From Streptomonospora litoralis (GTDB lineage: Bacteria; Actinomycetota; Actinomycetes; Streptosporangiales; Streptosporangiaceae), in the NCBI RefSeq assembly GCF_004323735.1, contig NZ_CP036455.1:3467101-3531100 (forward strand): a stretch of 64,000 bases of DNA. Reading direction: 5' to 3'. Of the stretch, positions 29,001-48,831 are shown one piece after another (positions within the stretch are counted from its first letter, which is position 1; each line of letters opens with the position of its first letter). The position numbers and the translations under genes are program-made. The notes below the pieces were generated by a model, which worked only from the letters and a program-made list of their open reading frames with translations, was not told the DNA's origin and made no database searches.

Positions 29001-30453
29001 GAGCCGCCTCTCGGTCCGGGTCGGCGCCGCCGGCGGCGAAGCCGTAGGAACGCTCGGGGGGCGCTTGTTCGACGACGGCGTGCGCATTGGTCCCACTGAT
29101 CCCGAACGAGGACACACCCCCCACCCGCGACCCGCCACCACACACCGGCCACGACCGCCCCTCCGGCGCCGCCACCACCCCCAACCCCCGCCAATCCACC
29201 AACTCCGAAACACCCCCGGCCACCCCCGGCGAAGGCGCCACCTCCCCCCGACCCAGCGCCCCCACCAGCGCAATCAACCCCGCAACCCCCGCAGCCGCCT
29301 GCACATGCGAGATATTGGCCTTCACCGAGCCCAGCACCACACCCGACCCGGCAGCCCCATAAACCGCCCCCACCGCCTGCGCCTCGATCGGATCCCCCAA
29401 CCGGGTCCCCGTCCCATGGCCCTCCACCACCCCCACCGCCTCGGGGCCGACGCCGGCGTCGGCCAGCGCCGCCCGCAACACCCGCTCCTGGGCCGCACCA
29501 CTGGGCGCCGACAACCCGTTACTCGCCCCGTCCTGATTCACCGCACTGCCCCGCACCACCCCCCACACGCACCGCCCCCGCGCCAGCGCCACCGACAACC
29601 GCTCCAGCACCACCACACCCGCGCCCTCACCGAACCCGGTGCCCTCAGCCCCCGCACCGAACGACCGGCACCGCCCATCACGCGACAAACCACCCTGTCG
29701 GGAGTATTCGATGAAGACGCCCGGGGAGGAGGCGACGGACACTCCGCCGGCCAGAGCCAGCTCGCACTCGCCGCGGCGCAGCGCCTGCACCGCCTGGTGC
29801 AGCGCCACCAGCGACGACGAGCACGCCGTGTCCACACTCACCGCCGGCCCGCACAACCCCAGCGCATACGCCAACCGGCCGGAGACGACACTGCTCGCGT
29901 TGCCGGTGAGCACGTAGCCCTCGGCCTCCTGGGGCCAGTGCGCCGCGGCGCTCAGGTAGTCGCTGTTGGTGACGCCGATGTAGGTGCCGGTGCGGCTGCC
30001 CCGCAGCGAAACCGGGTCGATCCCCGCCCGCTCCACCGCCTCCCACGCCGTCTCCAACACCACCCGCTGCTGCGGATCCATCGCCAGCGCCTCCCGCGGC
30101 GAAATCCCGAAGAACCCCGCATCGAACTCCGCCGCACCGGCCAGGAACCCGCCCCGCCGCACATAACTGGTCCCGCCCCGGCGCAACTCCGGGTCGTAGA
30201 GCCCTTCGACGTCCCACCCCCGATCGGCCGGAAACTCCGAGGTCGCATCACCCCCGGCCGCCACCAGCTCCCACAACTCCTCCGGCGAACCCACCCCGCC
30301 CGGCAACCGGCACCCCGCCCCCACGATCGCCACCGGCTCGGCCGCCGCCGACTCCGCCTCGTGCAACCGGCTCCGGGTCTGCTGCAGTTCACGGGTGACA
30401 CGCTTGAGGTAGTCGAGCAGGCGCTGCTCTTCGGGGGTGCGGTCGTCGGTCAT
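23083..30453 (-). CDS. Type I PKS, module 3 and thioesterase (KS-AT-DH-ER-KR-ACP-TE)
   Basis: 2456 residues, the terminal protein of the assembly line. An N-terminal docking coiled coil ([19 protein letters not shown]) is followed by the KS with VDTACSSS (Cys about 210). The AT (GHSQGE, Ser about 686) has FASH where methylmalonyl ATs have YASH (about 784). The DH has [12 protein letters not shown] (His about 993) and [11 protein letters not shown]. The ER has [11 protein letters not shown] (about 1615). The KR has GGTGRLG, an LDD motif (about 1884, B-type) and the Tyr of GQAAYAAAN. The ACP carries SGLDSLTA (about 2112), and the TE has GRSSGG (Ser about 2306) and [11 protein letters not shown]. 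All reductive domains look active, so this module leaves a CH2 at the beta position. The TE then hydrolyses or lactonises the chain. The KS DNA is in places identical to that of module 2. ATG start with a purine-rich RBS, 118 bp after the previous PKS gene. Confidence 0.95.
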   Translation of the reverse strand: MTDDRTPEEQRLLDYLKRVTRELQQTRSRLHEAESAAAEPVAIVGAGCRLPGGVGSPEELWELVAAGGDATSEFPADRGWDVEGLYDPELRRGGTSYVRRGGFLAGAAEFDAGFFGISPREALAMDPQQRVVLETAWEAVERAGIDPVSLRGSRTGTYIGVTNSDYLSAAAHWPQEAEGYVLTGNASSVVSGRLAYALGLCGPAVSVDTACSSSLVALHQAVQALRRGECELALAGGVSVASSPGVFIEYSRQGGLSRDGRCRSFGAGAEGTGFGEGAGVVVLERLSVALARGRCVWGVVRGSAVNQDGASNGLSAPSGAAQERVLRAALADAGVGPEAVGVVEGHGTGTRLGDPIEAQAVGAVYGAAGSGVVLGSVKANISHVQAAAGVAGLIALVGALGRGEVAPSPGVAGGVSELVDWRGLGVVAAPEGRSWPVCGGGSRVGGVSSFGISGTNAHAVVEQAPPERSYGFAAGGADPDREAAPGPRPGPRGDSPFTPDCGAPLPWLVSGRSPEALRDQARRLHEHLGADPGARVDDVGFSLATTRSRFEHRAAVLGGDRVRNLDALAALARGETPPEAVRGVGGSPGEHTATVFVFPGQGAQWPEMGARLIEESPLFRDRIMACEQALAPHVDFSLSAVLRGVPGAPPLERVDVLQPALWAVMVALAELWSASGVRPDAVVGHSQGEIAAACVSGALSLEDGARVVTARSRLSIPLIETGGLLAVPVPAAEAAARIRPWGDRLSVGALNSPESVVISGRRQELEEVLAEYEYEGVKAHLVASAFASHSAEMEVLRGPIAAELAGLAPRSGSVPFYSTVRGEVVDGAELDAGYWFANLRSQVLFEPTVRALAEADRCVFVEISPHPVMGPAVARTVESAETPPDAQHRVVATLRRDEGGPDRFAFAVAEAYTHGCAPDWDALFAQRARSTVHLPTYAFQRSRYWAAPAAGAAPAAGAGTEHHPLLSAAVSRAGTRGFLLTGELAVHRTPWLADHALGGELLLPGTALAGFALRGGDHAGCPHLVELAMYTPLRLPETGAVQVQIRVDDPGEDGRRAVTVHSRPRPAADAGPALDDPWTVHAEGVLAPDDAPGTAWVTSITPTDPWPPPGSEPLPVDGAYADLEKRGYSYGPAFRGLQAAWRHDGRLYAEVALPAERGGEAAACGIHPVLLDAALHAVLLDDAADDAAEPAPRLPFSWEGVRLHAEGATALRVCLTPLDEQTFAVEAADPRGAPVLTVEALTSRPLAAAAGGGGDHQPLYRVDWIPAAAEGTGPAGWATLGTPFSGARPDGVDAHYADLAELRAAVDAGAPVPEVVLYRAGPACAEPAAAHAAVGDVLALVHGWLADDRFAPARLAVVTAGAVAVDTAPAAESASPESHGRVSGVPTAGAAEPDLAGAALWGLLRSAQSEHPGRFALVDAEWEADAAHGADMRPLAAALAAEEDQVALRGGAGYVPRLAVAESARVLPPGREPWRLEPAGDGTVRLNAVANPAATRPLGEGEVRVAVRSAGLNFLDVMLCLGIFPAEYEFGTECAGVVAETGPGVTDLAPGDRVMGIMHGAFGTVGVADRRTLAAVPDHWSDTRAAAAPIAYLTAYYALVDLAGVRPGERVLIHAAAGGVGQAALQLARHLGAEVLTTAGRGKWPVLRSCGVDDTRIADSRALEYEDAFGGDGGVDVVLNSLTGAHIDASLRLLAPGGRFIEIGKSEVRDAAATAADHPGTTYRAFQLGEAGPERIQEMFGEILRLFERGALAHLPAAAWPMGRAHEAFRFLQQGRNIGKLVLEPPAALDPSGTVLVTGGTGRLGALTARHLVRDHGAGRLLLLSRRGWDAPGARELAAELRGLGAEVDIAACDATDRAALAEVVAGVPADRPLTAVVHAAGVLDDAPVIGLTAERAAPVLAAKADAAWNLHELTRELPLAAFVLCSSGAGVLGAAGQAAYAAANTYLDALAVHRRSRGLPATSLSWGLWADRSELSAGLGEADIARMRRQGLAGALETDRALESLDAALATGEAHLVPVPLDVAGLRARARTSGEVAPLFRGLVRPPRRSAAAADGGTGGPSGELPRDFASRSAAERTQILLDVVCGHAAGVLGHSDPTLVGAERNFLESGLDSLTAVELRNRLASAVGARLPVGAVLSSTTPRELAADLRRLLDGTAQAPGNGSEPGRNAEPPGSSGGGDDSIVELFRHACSVDRAEDGLRMLRAAARLRPRFDEDRCPKPPPSLLMGEGAVPRLLCLPSLVMVSGPHEYARFAAALRGMCEVHVLPHIGFAGGEELPGSVRAAAEVQVAAVEEVCGAEPGVLVGRSSGGWVAHAVAELLDQRGRRPAGLVLLDTPLPEDAALIPLIGGGIIERDRELGLTDAARATAMGGYLDLFDGWSPRPTTAPTALVRPQDPVTDSDGAPMADALWRFAWPLPHDALQVPGDHLTMLEDHAEPTAAAVGEWVRGLSRRGQ
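29065..30357. repeat. KS-coding DNA duplicated in 34256-35548
   Basis: Two blocks, 29065-29696 and about 29979-30357, appear identical base for base to 34256-34887 and about 35170-35548 in the module-2 gene, at a constant offset of 5191 bp; the parts between them differ. Shorter, nearly identical stretches continue into the KS-AT linker (about 28730-28910 versus 33950-34130). The blocks have a strong G-over-C bias on the coding strand and frequent GGG/GTG/GGT codons unlike the flanking PKS sequence. This is the footprint of recent gene conversion or duplication. Confidence 0.85.
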
Positions 30454-30571
30454 CTCTGCCCCTATCGTGGCTTCATCGCTGGGGAGTGTGGCGCCGCCGC
30501 GTGCGGCGGCCGCTGCGGGATCGCGTCGGCGGTGTTTGTGTTTATCGGCGGGGGAACCGGGCGCGGGCGCC

Positions 30572-33500
30572 TCAGGTCCCGAGTTCGCGGTCGATGAAGG
30601 CGAACAGTTCGTCGCGGGTGGCGTCGGCGAGCCGGTCGGGCTCCTCGTCCGTCTCGCTCGGGGCGCCGTGGGACGGGCCGCAGGCGCGCAGCAGTGCTCG
30701 CAGCCGCTCGGGCAGCCCGGAGGAGTTCAGGCGCTCGGGCGTCAGCTCGCCGATCACCTTCTCCAGCGCCGCGATCTCGGCGGCGCCGGGCTCGCCGGGC
30801 CCGGCCTGGGGTTCGGGGCCGGTGTCGACGCCGAGTCCGGCGCGCAGGTGCGCGGCCAGCTCGGGCACGGTGGGGTGGTCGAAGGCCGCCGACGGGGACA
30901 GCCGCAGACCGGTCGCGGCCGCCAGCCGATTGCGCAGGTCGACGGCCATGACCGAGTCCAGCCCCAGATCGTTGAAGGGCCGCGCCTCGTCGACCGCGTC
31001 GGCCGAGGCGTGGCCCAGGACCGCGGCGGCGCAGTCGCGCACCAGTGCTCGTGTCCGCCGATCGCGCTCGGGCGCCACGACCGCGGCCAGGCTCCGCCGC
31101 AGATCCGCGGCGGTGTCGGCGGGACGCCCGCCTTCGCCGCCGGCTCCCTCCGGCGCCCGCTGGGGCGCGGAGGTCTGCGCCGACTCGGCGACCGCCTGCC
31201 GGGCTTCGGGGATCTCGTCGAGCAGGGCACTGGGCCGAGCTGCGGTGAAGGCGACGGCGAACCGCCGCCAGTCGATCCCGGCGAAAGCGAACGCGTCGCG
31301 GGTTCGGCCCGCCAGGACCGGCTCCAGCACCGGCAGAGCGGTGGCGGCATCCATCGCCGGCATCCCGTGGCGCTGCAGCACGGCGGCGGCGCCCTCGCCC
31401 TCGGCCATGCCGCCGCGCCAGGCGCCCCACGCGATCGCGGTGGCGGGCAGGCCGCGGGAGCGGCGGTGCCGCGCGAGCGCGTCGAGGTAGGCGTTCGCGG
31501 GCGCGTAGTTGCCCTGTCCCGCGACGCCGAACATTCCGCCGACCGAGGAGTAGAGCACGAACGCCGCGAGGTCGTCTTCGGCGGTCAGCTCGTGCAGGTG
31601 CCAGGCGGCACCCGCCTTGGCCGCCAGCGCCGCGTCCATCCGAGCCGCGTCCAGTTCGGCGACGGGGGCGTCGTCGAGTGCGGCGGCGGCGTGGACGACC
31701 GCCGTCAGCGGATCACGCGGGGGAACCCGGGCCAGCAGGCTCCGCAGTGCCGTGCGGTCGGCGACGTCGCAGGCGGCGAAGGTGACACGGCTGCCGGAGG
31801 CGGCGAGTTCCGCGGCCAGCTCGGGCGCGCCGGGGGCGTCCTCGCCTCGGCGGCTCGCCAGCAGCAGGTGCAGGTCGCCGCCGCCGCGCTCGGCCAGGAA
31901 GCGGGCGGTGCGCGCGCCCAGGGCGCCGGTTCCGCCGGTGATCAGCACGGTTCCGGCGAGCGGCAGCGGGTCGGCATCCTCGGGGCCGGGGGTGCGGGCG
32001 GTGGTGCGCACCACGCGCCGGGCGTAGGTGCCGCCCTCGCGGACGGCCAACTGGTCCTCGCCGCGGGGCGCGCACAGCGCGGCGTGCAGCCGGGCGGCGG
32101 TGCGCCGGTCCGGATGCTCGGGCAGGTCGATCAGGCCGCCCCAGTTTTGTGGGTGCTCCTGGGCGGCGACCCGGCCCAGGCCCCAGGTGAGCGCCGCAGC
32201 GGGGGCGCGGACCGTGTCGCCCTCGTCCGCGGCGACCGCTCCGGTGGTGGCCCACCACACCGGCGCGGCCGGTGCGCCGCCCGAAACGGCCTGGAGCAGG
32301 GCCGCCGCTGCCGCGGGGCCGGCGTCCGCGCTCGGCGGGCCCGCGCGGGAGGCGTCGTGGCCTACGGTGAGCAGGCTCAGGATTCCGGCTGTCCGCCCCG
32401 GGTCGGTGATCCCGCCCAGCAGCGCGGCGAGTCCACCGCGCTCGCAGCGCCCGGTGGGGACCTCAGCGACTTCGGTGGGCAGTCCGCGCTCGCGCAGGGC
32501 GTCGTGCCAGCGGTGCGCCGCGGCGGAGCCCGCTTCGGTCGGCGGCGGCAGCAGGACCAGCCACGTTCCGCCGGCCGGAGGGGCGACGGGAGCGGCGGCC
32601 GCCTCGGGCACGGGGATCCAGTGCTCGCGGTAGCACAGCGCGTCGAGTTCGGCGCGCGCCCGGTTCCGGCGGCGCAGGCGCGCGAGGGCGGGCAGCACGG
32701 CGTCCAGCGCGGCGGGATCGGCTCCGGTGTCGGCGGCCAACGCCGCGGTGTCGCCGTCGGCCACCGCCTGCCAGAAGCGGGCGTCGCCCGCGTCGGCCGG
32801 GCTCTCGGGGCCGGTGGTTCTCGGGGCGGGGTCCGACCAGAAGCGGGACCGCTGGAATGCGTAGGTGGGCAGGTCGACACGGGTGTGGCCGCCGTCGGCG
32901 CAGGCGGCAGGCCAGTCGACCTGGGCGCCGTGCGCGTGGGCCTCGGCCGCAGACGCCAGGAAGCGGCGCAGGCCGCCGTCGTCGCGGCGCAGGGTGCCCA
33001 CCACCGCCGGCCGGCGGGTGTGCCGTCCGTTCGGATCGGCCTCCTCGGCGACGCGGTCGGCGGTCTGCTCGATGTCCATGGCCAGCACCGGGTGCGGGCC
33101 GACCTCCAGGAAGATCCCGTGGTCGTCTTCGGCCAGCGCGGTGATCGCCGACGCGAACTCGACGGTGTTGCGCAGGTTGGCGTACCAGTACTCGGCGCCG
33201 AGTTCGCCTTCGGCGACGGGGCGGCCGGTCACGGTGGAGTGGAAGGCGACGCGGGGACGCCGCGAAGAGAGGCCGTCCAGCCCGGACCGCAGCGTCGGCC
33301 GCAGTGCCTCCATGTGCGCCGAATGCGAGGCGTAATCGACGGCGATCGCCCGCGACCGGACGCCGGAGGCGGCGCAGTGCTCCAGCAGGTCCTCGACAGC
33401 GGCGCGGTCACCGGAGACGACGGTGGACTCGGGGCCGTTGACGGCCGCCACCGCAAGCGCACGGCCGCGGTCGGCGATCAGCTCGCGTACGCGCTCGGCG

Positions 33501-35677
33501 GGCAGCGGCACCGATGCCATCGCGCCGTCGCCGCCCAGCTCGCGCACCGCGCGGCTGCGCAGGGCGGCGACCCGGGCGCCGTCCTCCAGCGACAGCGCGC
33601 CGCACACGCACGCGGCGGCGACCTCCCCCTGGGAGTGGCCGACGACGGCGTCGGGCCGCACGCCGCAGGAGATCCAGAGCCGGGCGAGGGAGACCATCAC
33701 CGCCCACAGCAGCGGCTGGACGACGTCCACCCTCTCGAAGGAGGGGGCGCCGGGCTCGCCGCGCAGCACCGCGGCCGGCGAGAAGTCGACGTGCGGCTCC
33801 AGCGCCTGCTCGCACGCGGCGAAGTGCTCGGCGAACACCGCCGAGGTATCCAGGAGTTCGGCCGCCATCCCGGGCCACTGGGCGCCCTGGCCGGGGAAGA
33901 CGAAGACGGTCTTGCCCGGAGCGTCGGCGCGGCCGACGACCGCCTCGGGCGGGGTTTCGCCGCGGGCGAGGGCGGCCAGCGCATCCAGGTTGCGGACGCG
34001 GTCACCGCCCAGCACCGCGGCACGGTGCTCGAAGCGGCTGCGCGTGGTCGCCAGCGAGAACCCGACGTCGTCGACCCGGGCCCCCGGATCGGCACCGAGG
34101 TGCTCGTGCAGCCGCCGGGCCTGGTCCCGCAGCGCCGCCGGTGAGCGCCCCGACACCAACCAGGGCAGTCGGGCGCTGCTCGCGGGGGAATCGGAGGCCC
34201 GGGCGCCGGTGCGGCCGCGCTCGAAGGCACGCGGCCGCACCGCCGCCTCGGGCGCTTGTTCGACGACGGCGTGCGCATTGGTCCCACTGATCCCGAACGA
34301 GGACACACCCCCCACCCGCGACCCGCCACCACACACCGGCCACGACCGCCCCTCCGGCGCCGCCACCACCCCCAACCCCCGCCAATCCACCAACTCCGAA
34401 ACACCCCCGGCCACCCCCGGCGAAGGCGCCACCTCCCCCCGACCCAGCGCCCCCACCAGCGCAATCAACCCCGCAACCCCCGCAGCCGCCTGCACATGCG
34501 AGATATTGGCCTTCACCGAGCCCAGCACCACACCCGACCCGGCAGCCCCATAAACCGCCCCCACCGCCTGCGCCTCGATCGGATCCCCCAACCGGGTCCC
34601 CGTCCCATGGCCCTCCACCACCCCCACCGCCTCGGGGCCGACGCCGGCGTCGGCCAGCGCCGCCCGCAACACCCGCTCCTGGGCCGCACCACTGGGCGCC
34701 GACAACCCGTTACTCGCCCCGTCCTGATTCACCGCACTGCCCCGCACCACCCCCCACACGCACCGCCCCCGCGCCAGCGCCACCGACAACCGCTCCAGCA
34801 CCACCACACCCGCGCCCTCACCGAACCCGGTGCCCTCAGCCCCCGCACCGAACGACCGGCACCGCCCATCACGCGACAAACCACCCTGATGGGAGAACTC
34901 CACGTAAACGCCGGGGCTCGCCATGACCGAAACCCCGCCGGCCAGGGCGAGGTCGCACTCGCCGCGGCGCAGCGCCTGCACCGCCTGGTGCAGCGCCACC
35001 AGCGACGACGAGCACGCCGTGTCCACACTCACCGCCGGCCCGCACAACCCCAGCACATACGCCACCCGCCCCGACACGAGGCTGGTCATGGAGCCGGTCA
35101 GGGAGTAGCCGGCCGTCTCCTCGCCTGCGTCGGCGGCGCGGGGCCCGTAGTCCTGGGCGATGGCGCCGATGTAGGTGCCGGTGCGGCTGCCCCGCAGCGA
35201 AACCGGGTCGATCCCCGCCCGCTCCACCGCCTCCCACGCCGTCTCCAACACCACCCGCTGCTGCGGATCCATCGCCAGCGCCTCCCGCGGCGAAATCCCG
35301 AAGAACCCCGCATCGAACTCCGCCGCACCGGCCAGGAACCCGCCCCGCCGCACATAACTGGTCCCGCCCCGGCGCAACTCCGGGTCGTAGAGCCCTTCGA
35401 CGTCCCACCCCCGATCGGCCGGAAACTCCGAGGTCGCATCACCCCCGGCCGCCACCAGCTCCCACAACTCCTCCGGCGAACCCACCCCGCCCGGCAACCG
35501 GCACCCCGCCCCCACGATCGCCACCGGCTCGGCCGCCGCCGACTCCGCCGCCGCGAGCCGGCGGTTGTCCTGTTTGAGGCGCTCGTTCTCCTGCATCGCC
35601 GAGCGCAGCGCGGCGACGACGCGTTCGGTGCCTTCGGAGGACTGCGAGCGGTCTGCGTCGGTGGGCGCGTGGTTCAT
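30572..35677 (-). CDS. Type I PKS, module 2 (KS-AT-KR-ACP)
   Basis: 1701 residues. The N-terminal docking helix ([19 protein letters not shown]) precedes the KS with VDTACSSS (Cys about 222). The AT has GHSQGE (Ser about 682) and YASH (about 779), predicting methylmalonyl-CoA. There is no DH or ER. A structural plus catalytic KR pair follows (GGTGALG; LDD at about 1331, B-type; Tyr in [13 protein letters not shown]). The ACP has [10 protein letters not shown] (Ser about 1573), and a C-terminal docking segment ends [10 protein letters not shown]. The module therefore adds a propionate unit and leaves a beta-hydroxyl, the nucleophile for later lactonisation. ATG start with a GGAGAAGGAAGG RBS, 81 bp after the loading/module-1 gene; the three genes are probably one transcript. 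Confidence 0.95.
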   Translation of the reverse strand: MNHAPTDADRSQSSEGTERVVAALRSAMQENERLKQDNRRLAAAESAAAEPVAIVGAGCRLPGGVGSPEELWELVAAGGDATSEFPADRGWDVEGLYDPELRRGGTSYVRRGGFLAGAAEFDAGFFGISPREALAMDPQQRVVLETAWEAVERAGIDPVSLRGSRTGTYIGAIAQDYGPRAADAGEETAGYSLTGSMTSLVSGRVAYVLGLCGPAVSVDTACSSSLVALHQAVQALRRGECDLALAGGVSVMASPGVYVEFSHQGGLSRDGRCRSFGAGAEGTGFGEGAGVVVLERLSVALARGRCVWGVVRGSAVNQDGASNGLSAPSGAAQERVLRAALADAGVGPEAVGVVEGHGTGTRLGDPIEAQAVGAVYGAAGSGVVLGSVKANISHVQAAAGVAGLIALVGALGRGEVAPSPGVAGGVSELVDWRGLGVVAAPEGRSWPVCGGGSRVGGVSSFGISGTNAHAVVEQAPEAAVRPRAFERGRTGARASDSPASSARLPWLVSGRSPAALRDQARRLHEHLGADPGARVDDVGFSLATTRSRFEHRAAVLGGDRVRNLDALAALARGETPPEAVVGRADAPGKTVFVFPGQGAQWPGMAAELLDTSAVFAEHFAACEQALEPHVDFSPAAVLRGEPGAPSFERVDVVQPLLWAVMVSLARLWISCGVRPDAVVGHSQGEVAAACVCGALSLEDGARVAALRSRAVRELGGDGAMASVPLPAERVRELIADRGRALAVAAVNGPESTVVSGDRAAVEDLLEHCAASGVRSRAIAVDYASHSAHMEALRPTLRSGLDGLSSRRPRVAFHSTVTGRPVAEGELGAEYWYANLRNTVEFASAITALAEDDHGIFLEVGPHPVLAMDIEQTADRVAEEADPNGRHTRRPAVVGTLRRDDGGLRRFLASAAEAHAHGAQVDWPAACADGGHTRVDLPTYAFQRSRFWSDPAPRTTGPESPADAGDARFWQAVADGDTAALAADTGADPAALDAVLPALARLRRRNRARAELDALCYREHWIPVPEAAAAPVAPPAGGTWLVLLPPPTEAGSAAAHRWHDALRERGLPTEVAEVPTGRCERGGLAALLGGITDPGRTAGILSLLTVGHDASRAGPPSADAGPAAAAALLQAVSGGAPAAPVWWATTGAVAADEGDTVRAPAAALTWGLGRVAAQEHPQNWGGLIDLPEHPDRRTAARLHAALCAPRGEDQLAVREGGTYARRVVRTTARTPGPEDADPLPLAGTVLITGGTGALGARTARFLAERGGGDLHLLLASRRGEDAPGAPELAAELAASGSRVTFAACDVADRTALRSLLARVPPRDPLTAVVHAAAALDDAPVAELDAARMDAALAAKAGAAWHLHELTAEDDLAAFVLYSSVGGMFGVAGQGNYAPANAYLDALARHRRSRGLPATAIAWGAWRGGMAEGEGAAAVLQRHGMPAMDAATALPVLEPVLAGRTRDAFAFAGIDWRRFAVAFTAARPSALLDEIPEARQAVAESAQTSAPQRAPEGAGGEGGRPADTAADLRRSLAAVVAPERDRRTRALVRDCAAAVLGHASADAVDEARPFNDLGLDSVMAVDLRNRLAAATGLRLSPSAAFDHPTVPELAAHLRAGLGVDTGPEPQAGPGEPGAAEIAALEKVIGELTPERLNSSGLPERLRALLRACGPSHGAPSETDEEPDRLADATRDELFAFIDRELGT

Positions 35678-35758
35678 CGCCGGCCTTCCTTCTCCTGCGA
35701 GCGGGGCGGGGCTCTGTGCACGGTGCGGGCGGTTTCGGGTGGATGCACGCGAGGTGCG

Positions 35759-45433
<9,675 letters not shown>

Positions 45434-45935
45434 CGGAAATCCCCCTGCTCGTTCGCCCGTTTGGTGCCGGCGCAGTGCATCCGAAAATGGACACACTTCG
45501 GCTGAATCGGATCGGACCTGCGAAAACGCCGCTCAGCAGGGAATTCCGTGCGCGCGGAAAGTTTTCCGCATGGGCCCGTTTGCCGAACGGTGGTGCGCGA
45601 GGTCAGCGGGACCGAGGCGGCGCACCACGGCGCCGCCCGCTCAGGCGGGCGGCGTCCTTCCCCGGATAGGAGCGGCAAGGGGGGTGCGGAGGGTTCGACG
45701 TGCCCTGTGCCATGGCTGTGCCCCGGGATGAAGTGGAAACGGTACGCAACAGACAGCCCAATGCCGCATCCGGCTACAGAGAACCCCATGCGCCACTTAG
45801 ACGACAACAACAGAGTGATAGTAACCGCAGGCCACTTTTCAAGCAATATCATCCGCGTTTCGGGCATGCCAGACTATTCGGCGACAAGATCACGAATGCG
45901 ATCGCAGTAATAAAAGGGGCTGGTGTGCCGCAAGA
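45434..45935. promoter_or_regulatory. Upstream region of the PKS operon
   Basis: About 500 bp without a supported gene; 45740-45935 is the most AT-rich stretch of the window. On the minus strand TTGAAA (45842-45837), a 16-bp spacer and TATCAC (45820-45815) make a plausible sigma-70-type promoter for the PKS genes, which would give a leader of about 375 nt. A 40-codon plus-strand frame from 45788 (MRHLDDNNRVIV...) exists but has no RBS, and I do not call it. Confidence 0.35.
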
Positions 45936-45980
45936 GACGTTCGGCCCGGGCGCTCCGCGGGAGCCTCCGGGCCGAACGTC
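45936..45980 (-). terminator. Terminator hairpin after the StyA-like gene
   Basis: A 14-bp perfect stem, GACGTTCGGCCCGG (45936-45949) with CCGGGCCGAACGTC (45967-45980). Its loop contains a nested GCTCC/GGAGC stem. It lies about 40 bp beyond the stop codon of the monooxygenase gene on the minus strand, and so separates that operon from the PKS genes. Confidence 0.75.
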
Positions 45981-46021
45981 GTACGGTGCTCTGTTTTCGG
46001 TTGTGCAGGTCTGCCGGTTTT

Positions 46022-47281
46022 CTACCGCCCGCCGTGTCCTGCCGCGACCTCCGTCAAGTAGGTGCGGGCGAGCTCCGGGTCGTAGAGCCAGTTCTCGTAA
46101 TCGGGCGGGTAGTCCCAGCCCTGGATCCACCGGTCGCCGACCTCCGGGTAGGTCATCGAGGCGCCGAGCAGCTCCTGGAAGTGCGGCGGGAGTTCCTGAT
46201 CCCAAAGCGTGGAGTTGAGCTCGGCGAAACGCTGCACCGACAGCCCGTACCGCCAGAACCGCTCGAAGGCGCCGGCGAGGAACTCCTCGTCGAACGGGCG
46301 GTCGCCGTGCTCGACGATGCTCTGCAGATAGCTGCGCGCGCACCGGGTCGAATGGTTCCACCCCTGGCCGACGAAGGGGTCCATGGTGATGACGACGTCG
46401 GCGATGCCCAGCACCAGCCCGCCGGAGGGCAGCACACCGACAGGCTTGCGGACCTGCGGCGTGAAGTACTCCACCAGCGTGCTGCTGTCGTCGACCAGCG
46501 AGGCGTCGCGCACCCGCTCGTAGTACTCCGGCGCGTACTTGCGCAGCAGCTCCCGCATCCGCCGCCACTGCTCCTCGGGGCGGGGCCGGTCGGGCCAGGC
46601 GTCCATCGGGCCGCCGCGCTTGTCGCCGAGGAAGAGCGAATGGCAGGGGCCGTCGGCGGTCAGGAACGGCACGAAGATCATGTTCCCGGCGTCGGCGGTC
46701 GACGCCGCCCACCCGATGTTCTCGCTCTCGCCGGTTTCGGGCAGCACGTCGTAGATGTTGGCCTGGGCCACCACCCGCGGCCGCGCGCCGCTGAACCGGG
46801 CGGAGTCGCCGTCGAACAGCGCGCCCAGTTCACCGTGGCCCACAGCGACCACGATGAGGTCGAACATCCGCGAGAAGTAGTCGAGGTCGGTGAGGGTGAC
46901 GCCGTGGATGACGACCTTGCCGCCGGAGTCCTCGAAGTACTCCAGCCAGTCGGCCATCTTGATCCGCCGGTCGATGGAGACCGCGTACCGGTCCCCTTGC
47001 CCGGTCCTGCCCTTGAGCGCGACCGGATCGGCACCGGGCGGGTACATGTGGATCTTGAAGTCCTGCATGCGGGGAGCCTGGCCGCTCCAGAAGTCCAGGT
47101 CCAGCTCGCGTTCGTAGTCCAAGGCCGTCGGGAACGTCACCTGGGTGACGGCGGGCCTTCCGGTGCGGATCTCCAGCGAGCTCTGCCCGGTGATCACCGT
47201 GACGTCGTAGCCGTGGCCGAGCAGGCCGTGAGCCAGGTGGAGACCGGAGTGCCCTGCGCCGACGATGAGGATCTTGCGCAT
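46022..47281 (-). CDS. StyA-like FAD-dependent monooxygenase
   Basis: A 419-residue flavoprotein of the styrene/indole monooxygenase (StyA) type. The FAD dinucleotide-binding motif is GAGHSGLHLAHGL (residues ~7-19), and the second FAD contact is ADVVITMDPFVGQGWNHS (about 290-307), the StyA form of the GD motif. A Trp/Tyr-rich C-terminal helical part ends at LARTYLTEV. StyA enzymes epoxidise alkenes or oxidise indole and sulfides with FADH2 from a separate reductase; no StyB-type reductase gene is in this window. The gene follows the conservon GTPase by 61 bp on the same strand and is closed by a strong terminator, so it belongs with the conservon rather than the PKS operon. A tailoring role on the polyketide is possible but less supported. 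ATG start. Confidence 0.82.
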   Translation of the reverse strand: MRKILIVGAGHSGLHLAHGLLGHGYDVTVITGQSSLEIRTGRPAVTQVTFPTALDYERELDLDFWSGQAPRMQDFKIHMYPPGADPVALKGRTGQGDRYAVSIDRRIKMADWLEYFEDSGGKVVIHGVTLTDLDYFSRMFDLIVVAVGHGELGALFDGDSARFSGARPRVVAQANIYDVLPETGESENIGWAASTADAGNMIFVPFLTADGPCHSLFLGDKRGGPMDAWPDRPRPEEQWRRMRELLRKYAPEYYERVRDASLVDDSSTLVEYFTPQVRKPVGVLPSGGLVLGIADVVITMDPFVGQGWNHSTRCARSYLQSIVEHGDRPFDEEFLAGAFERFWRYGLSVQRFAELNSTLWDQELPPHFQELLGASMTYPEVGDRWIQGWDYPPDYENWLYDPELARTYLTEVAAGHGGR

Positions 47282-47342
47282 CTGAGTTGTCCTTATCGGG
47301 GAGTCTGCGTGGTGCGCCGACCACCGGGCGGCCGCGCGGCGG

Positions 47343-47939
47343 TCACCCCACCGGCGCGGCGGCCGCGTTGGTCGACAGCGCGTACCTGAGCAGGGTCTTG
47401 AGCACGGTTCCGCTCGATGAGCGGTCGCGGGCGTCGAACTCGACGATGGGCACGCTGGTGCTCACCTCCAGCGCCTCGCGGATCTGCTCGGCCGTGTAGT
47501 CCATCTGCCCGTCGAACCTGTTCAGCGCGACGACGTAGGGGATGCGCCGGTTGGTCTCGAAGTAGTCGACGGCCTCGAAGCTGTCGGCGAGCCGCCGGCA
47601 GTCCACGATCACGACCGCGCCCACGGCCCCGCGCACGAGGTCGTCCCACATGAACCAGAAGCGGTTCTGGCCGGGCGTGCCGAACATGTACATGATCAAC
47701 TGCTGGTCGACGGTGATGCGGCCGAAGTCCATGGCCACCGTCGTGGTGACCTTCTGCGGCGTGGCCGAGGTGTCGTCGTGCCCGACGCTCGCCTCGGTCA
47801 TGACCGCCTCGGTGGTCACCGCGGGGATCTCGGAGACCGAGCCGACCAGGGTCGTCTTCCCCGCTCCGAAACCGCCGGCGATGACGATCTTGGTCGACAT
47901 CTTGGTCGGGATGTCACTGGAAAAGTCGTTCGAGACCAC
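47343..47939 (-). CDS. cvnD: Conservon small GTPase (CvnD-like)
   Basis: A 198-residue P-loop GTP-binding protein of the MglA/conservon class. The P-loop is GGFGAGKTTL (residues ~22-31), the switch II region MDFGRI...YMFGTPGQNRFWFMW (with Gly-x-Pro-Gly-Gln instead of DxxGQ), and the guanine-specifying NRFD (about 145-148; NKxD-like). In Streptomyces such proteins pair with the roadblock and DUF742 proteins to relay a signal from the CvnA kinase-like protein. The GTG start at 47939 overlaps the end of the DUF742 gene by 26 bp; an ATG 13 codons later (MSTKIVIAGG) is the alternative. Confidence 0.9.
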   Translation of the reverse strand: MVSNDFSSDIPTKMSTKIVIAGGFGAGKTTLVGSVSEIPAVTTEAVMTEASVGHDDTSATPQKVTTTVAMDFGRITVDQQLIMYMFGTPGQNRFWFMWDDLVRGAVGAVVIVDCRRLADSFEAVDYFETNRRIPYVVALNRFDGQMDYTAEQIREALEVSTSVPIVEFDARDRSSSGTVLKTLLRYALSTNAAAAPVG

Positions 47940-48273
47940 GAAGAGCCCTCTCGAGAACCTGGTTTTCCGACGGGCTGTTGCCCGTGATGGTGGGGTGGAT
48001 GTAGACGAGTCCCAGCTCGGCGAGATCGCTCAGCAGCACCTGCGTCACTCCGAGCGGGATCTTCAGCTCCGCCGAGACCTCGGCCACCGAGCGCGTCTCC
48101 CGGCACAGCAGGTAGATCCGCTGCGACTCGGGCATGAGTTTGCCGGGAGCGTCGTTGCTGGGATCGGCGGTGGAGACCAGCGTCTGCACCATGAGGGGGT
48201 GGCGTGACCTGGTCCGCCCGCCCGTGAAGGTGTAGGGGCGGATACGTGAGCCCCTTCGCTTGCGGTAGCTCAT
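47914..48273 (-). CDS. cvnC: DUF742 protein (CvnC-like)
   Basis: A 119-residue DUF742 protein. RIRPYTFTGGRTRS, LVSTA, QRIYLLCRETRSVAEVSAEL and IPLGVTQVLLSDLAELGLVYIHP are the typical blocks; the second half reads as a winged-HTH-like fold. It is the third component of the conservon and is thought to act together with the GTPase, but its biochemical job is not established. ATG at 48273, about 50 bp after the roadblock gene; the end overlaps the GTPase gene. Confidence 0.9.
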   Translation of the reverse strand: MSYRKRRGSRIRPYTFTGGRTRSRHPLMVQTLVSTADPSNDAPGKLMPESQRIYLLCRETRSVAEVSAELKIPLGVTQVLLSDLAELGLVYIHPTITGNSPSENQVLERALRGLERLFQ

Positions 48274-48323
48274 AACTGTGGCAACCTCTTCAAGATTCGC
48301 TCCCGGCCGGCCCGGCCACCGGT

Positions 48324-48749
48324 TCAGTTCCCGATCACTTCGCGCAGCTGGGACCGCAGCTGCGGGGTGAGGGCGTGGCCGACGTTCTCCACCAGCCGGG
48401 TCATCTGGTAGGCGACGATCTTCATGTCCGCCGTGGGCGCGGTCAGCACCGCGAGGCAGGAGCCGTCGCTGATGGACATGACGAACAGGTGGCCGCGCTG
48501 CATGCGGACGATCAGCTGCTCGCACTCGCCCTTGGCGAACAGCTTGGCGCCGCCGACCGCGAGGCTGTGCATGCCGCTGGCGATGGCGGCGAGCTGCTCG
48601 GCGTGTTCTTCGGGGAAGTCGCGCGACGAGGTGAGAACCAGGCCGTCGGAGGAGACGACCACGGCGTGGTCGACTCCGGGGACGTCGTCGACGAAGTTCG
48701 AGATCAGCCAGCTGAAGTTCTCTGCGGTGACGCTCATCCGGTCGTTCAT
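48324..48749 (-). CDS. cvnB: Roadblock/LC7 domain protein (CvnB-like)
   Basis: A 141-residue roadblock protein. FSWLISNFVDDVPGVDHAVVVSSDGLVLTSS is the N-terminal helix and beta hairpin; AAIASGMHSLAVGGAKLF, the glutamine/valine-rich strand QLIVRMQRGHLFVMSISDGSCLAVL and the final helix MTRLVENVGHALTP complete the fold. In conservons it is probably the activator (GAP/GEF-like partner) of the CvnD GTPase. ATG start; a second Met lies at residue 5. Second gene of the operon, 82 bp after cvnA. Confidence 0.92.
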   Translation of the reverse strand: MNDRMSVTAENFSWLISNFVDDVPGVDHAVVVSSDGLVLTSSRDFPEEHAEQLAAIASGMHSLAVGGAKLFAKGECEQLIVRMQRGHLFVMSISDGSCLAVLTAPTADMKIVAYQMTRLVENVGHALTPQLRSQLREVIGN

Positions 48750-48831
48750 TGGTTGTCTTCCAGCCTCTCGCTAGGCGTGCGGGTCGGTGCCGAATTCCGG
48801 CGCGGTCCGCGGCGGTCCGCGCGGCGGCGGC

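Noticed and set aside
45788-45910. A 40-codon ORF (MRHLDDNNRVIV...) in the PKS upstream region
   Set aside because: No RBS, no codon bias of the organism and no recognisable similarity; it lies in an AT-rich promoter region.
46022-47281. Assigning the StyA-like oxygenase as a tailoring enzyme of the PKS
   Set aside because: A 14-bp-stem terminator and the close spacing to cvnD place it in the conservon operon; a role on the polyketide remains possible but is not supported by layout.
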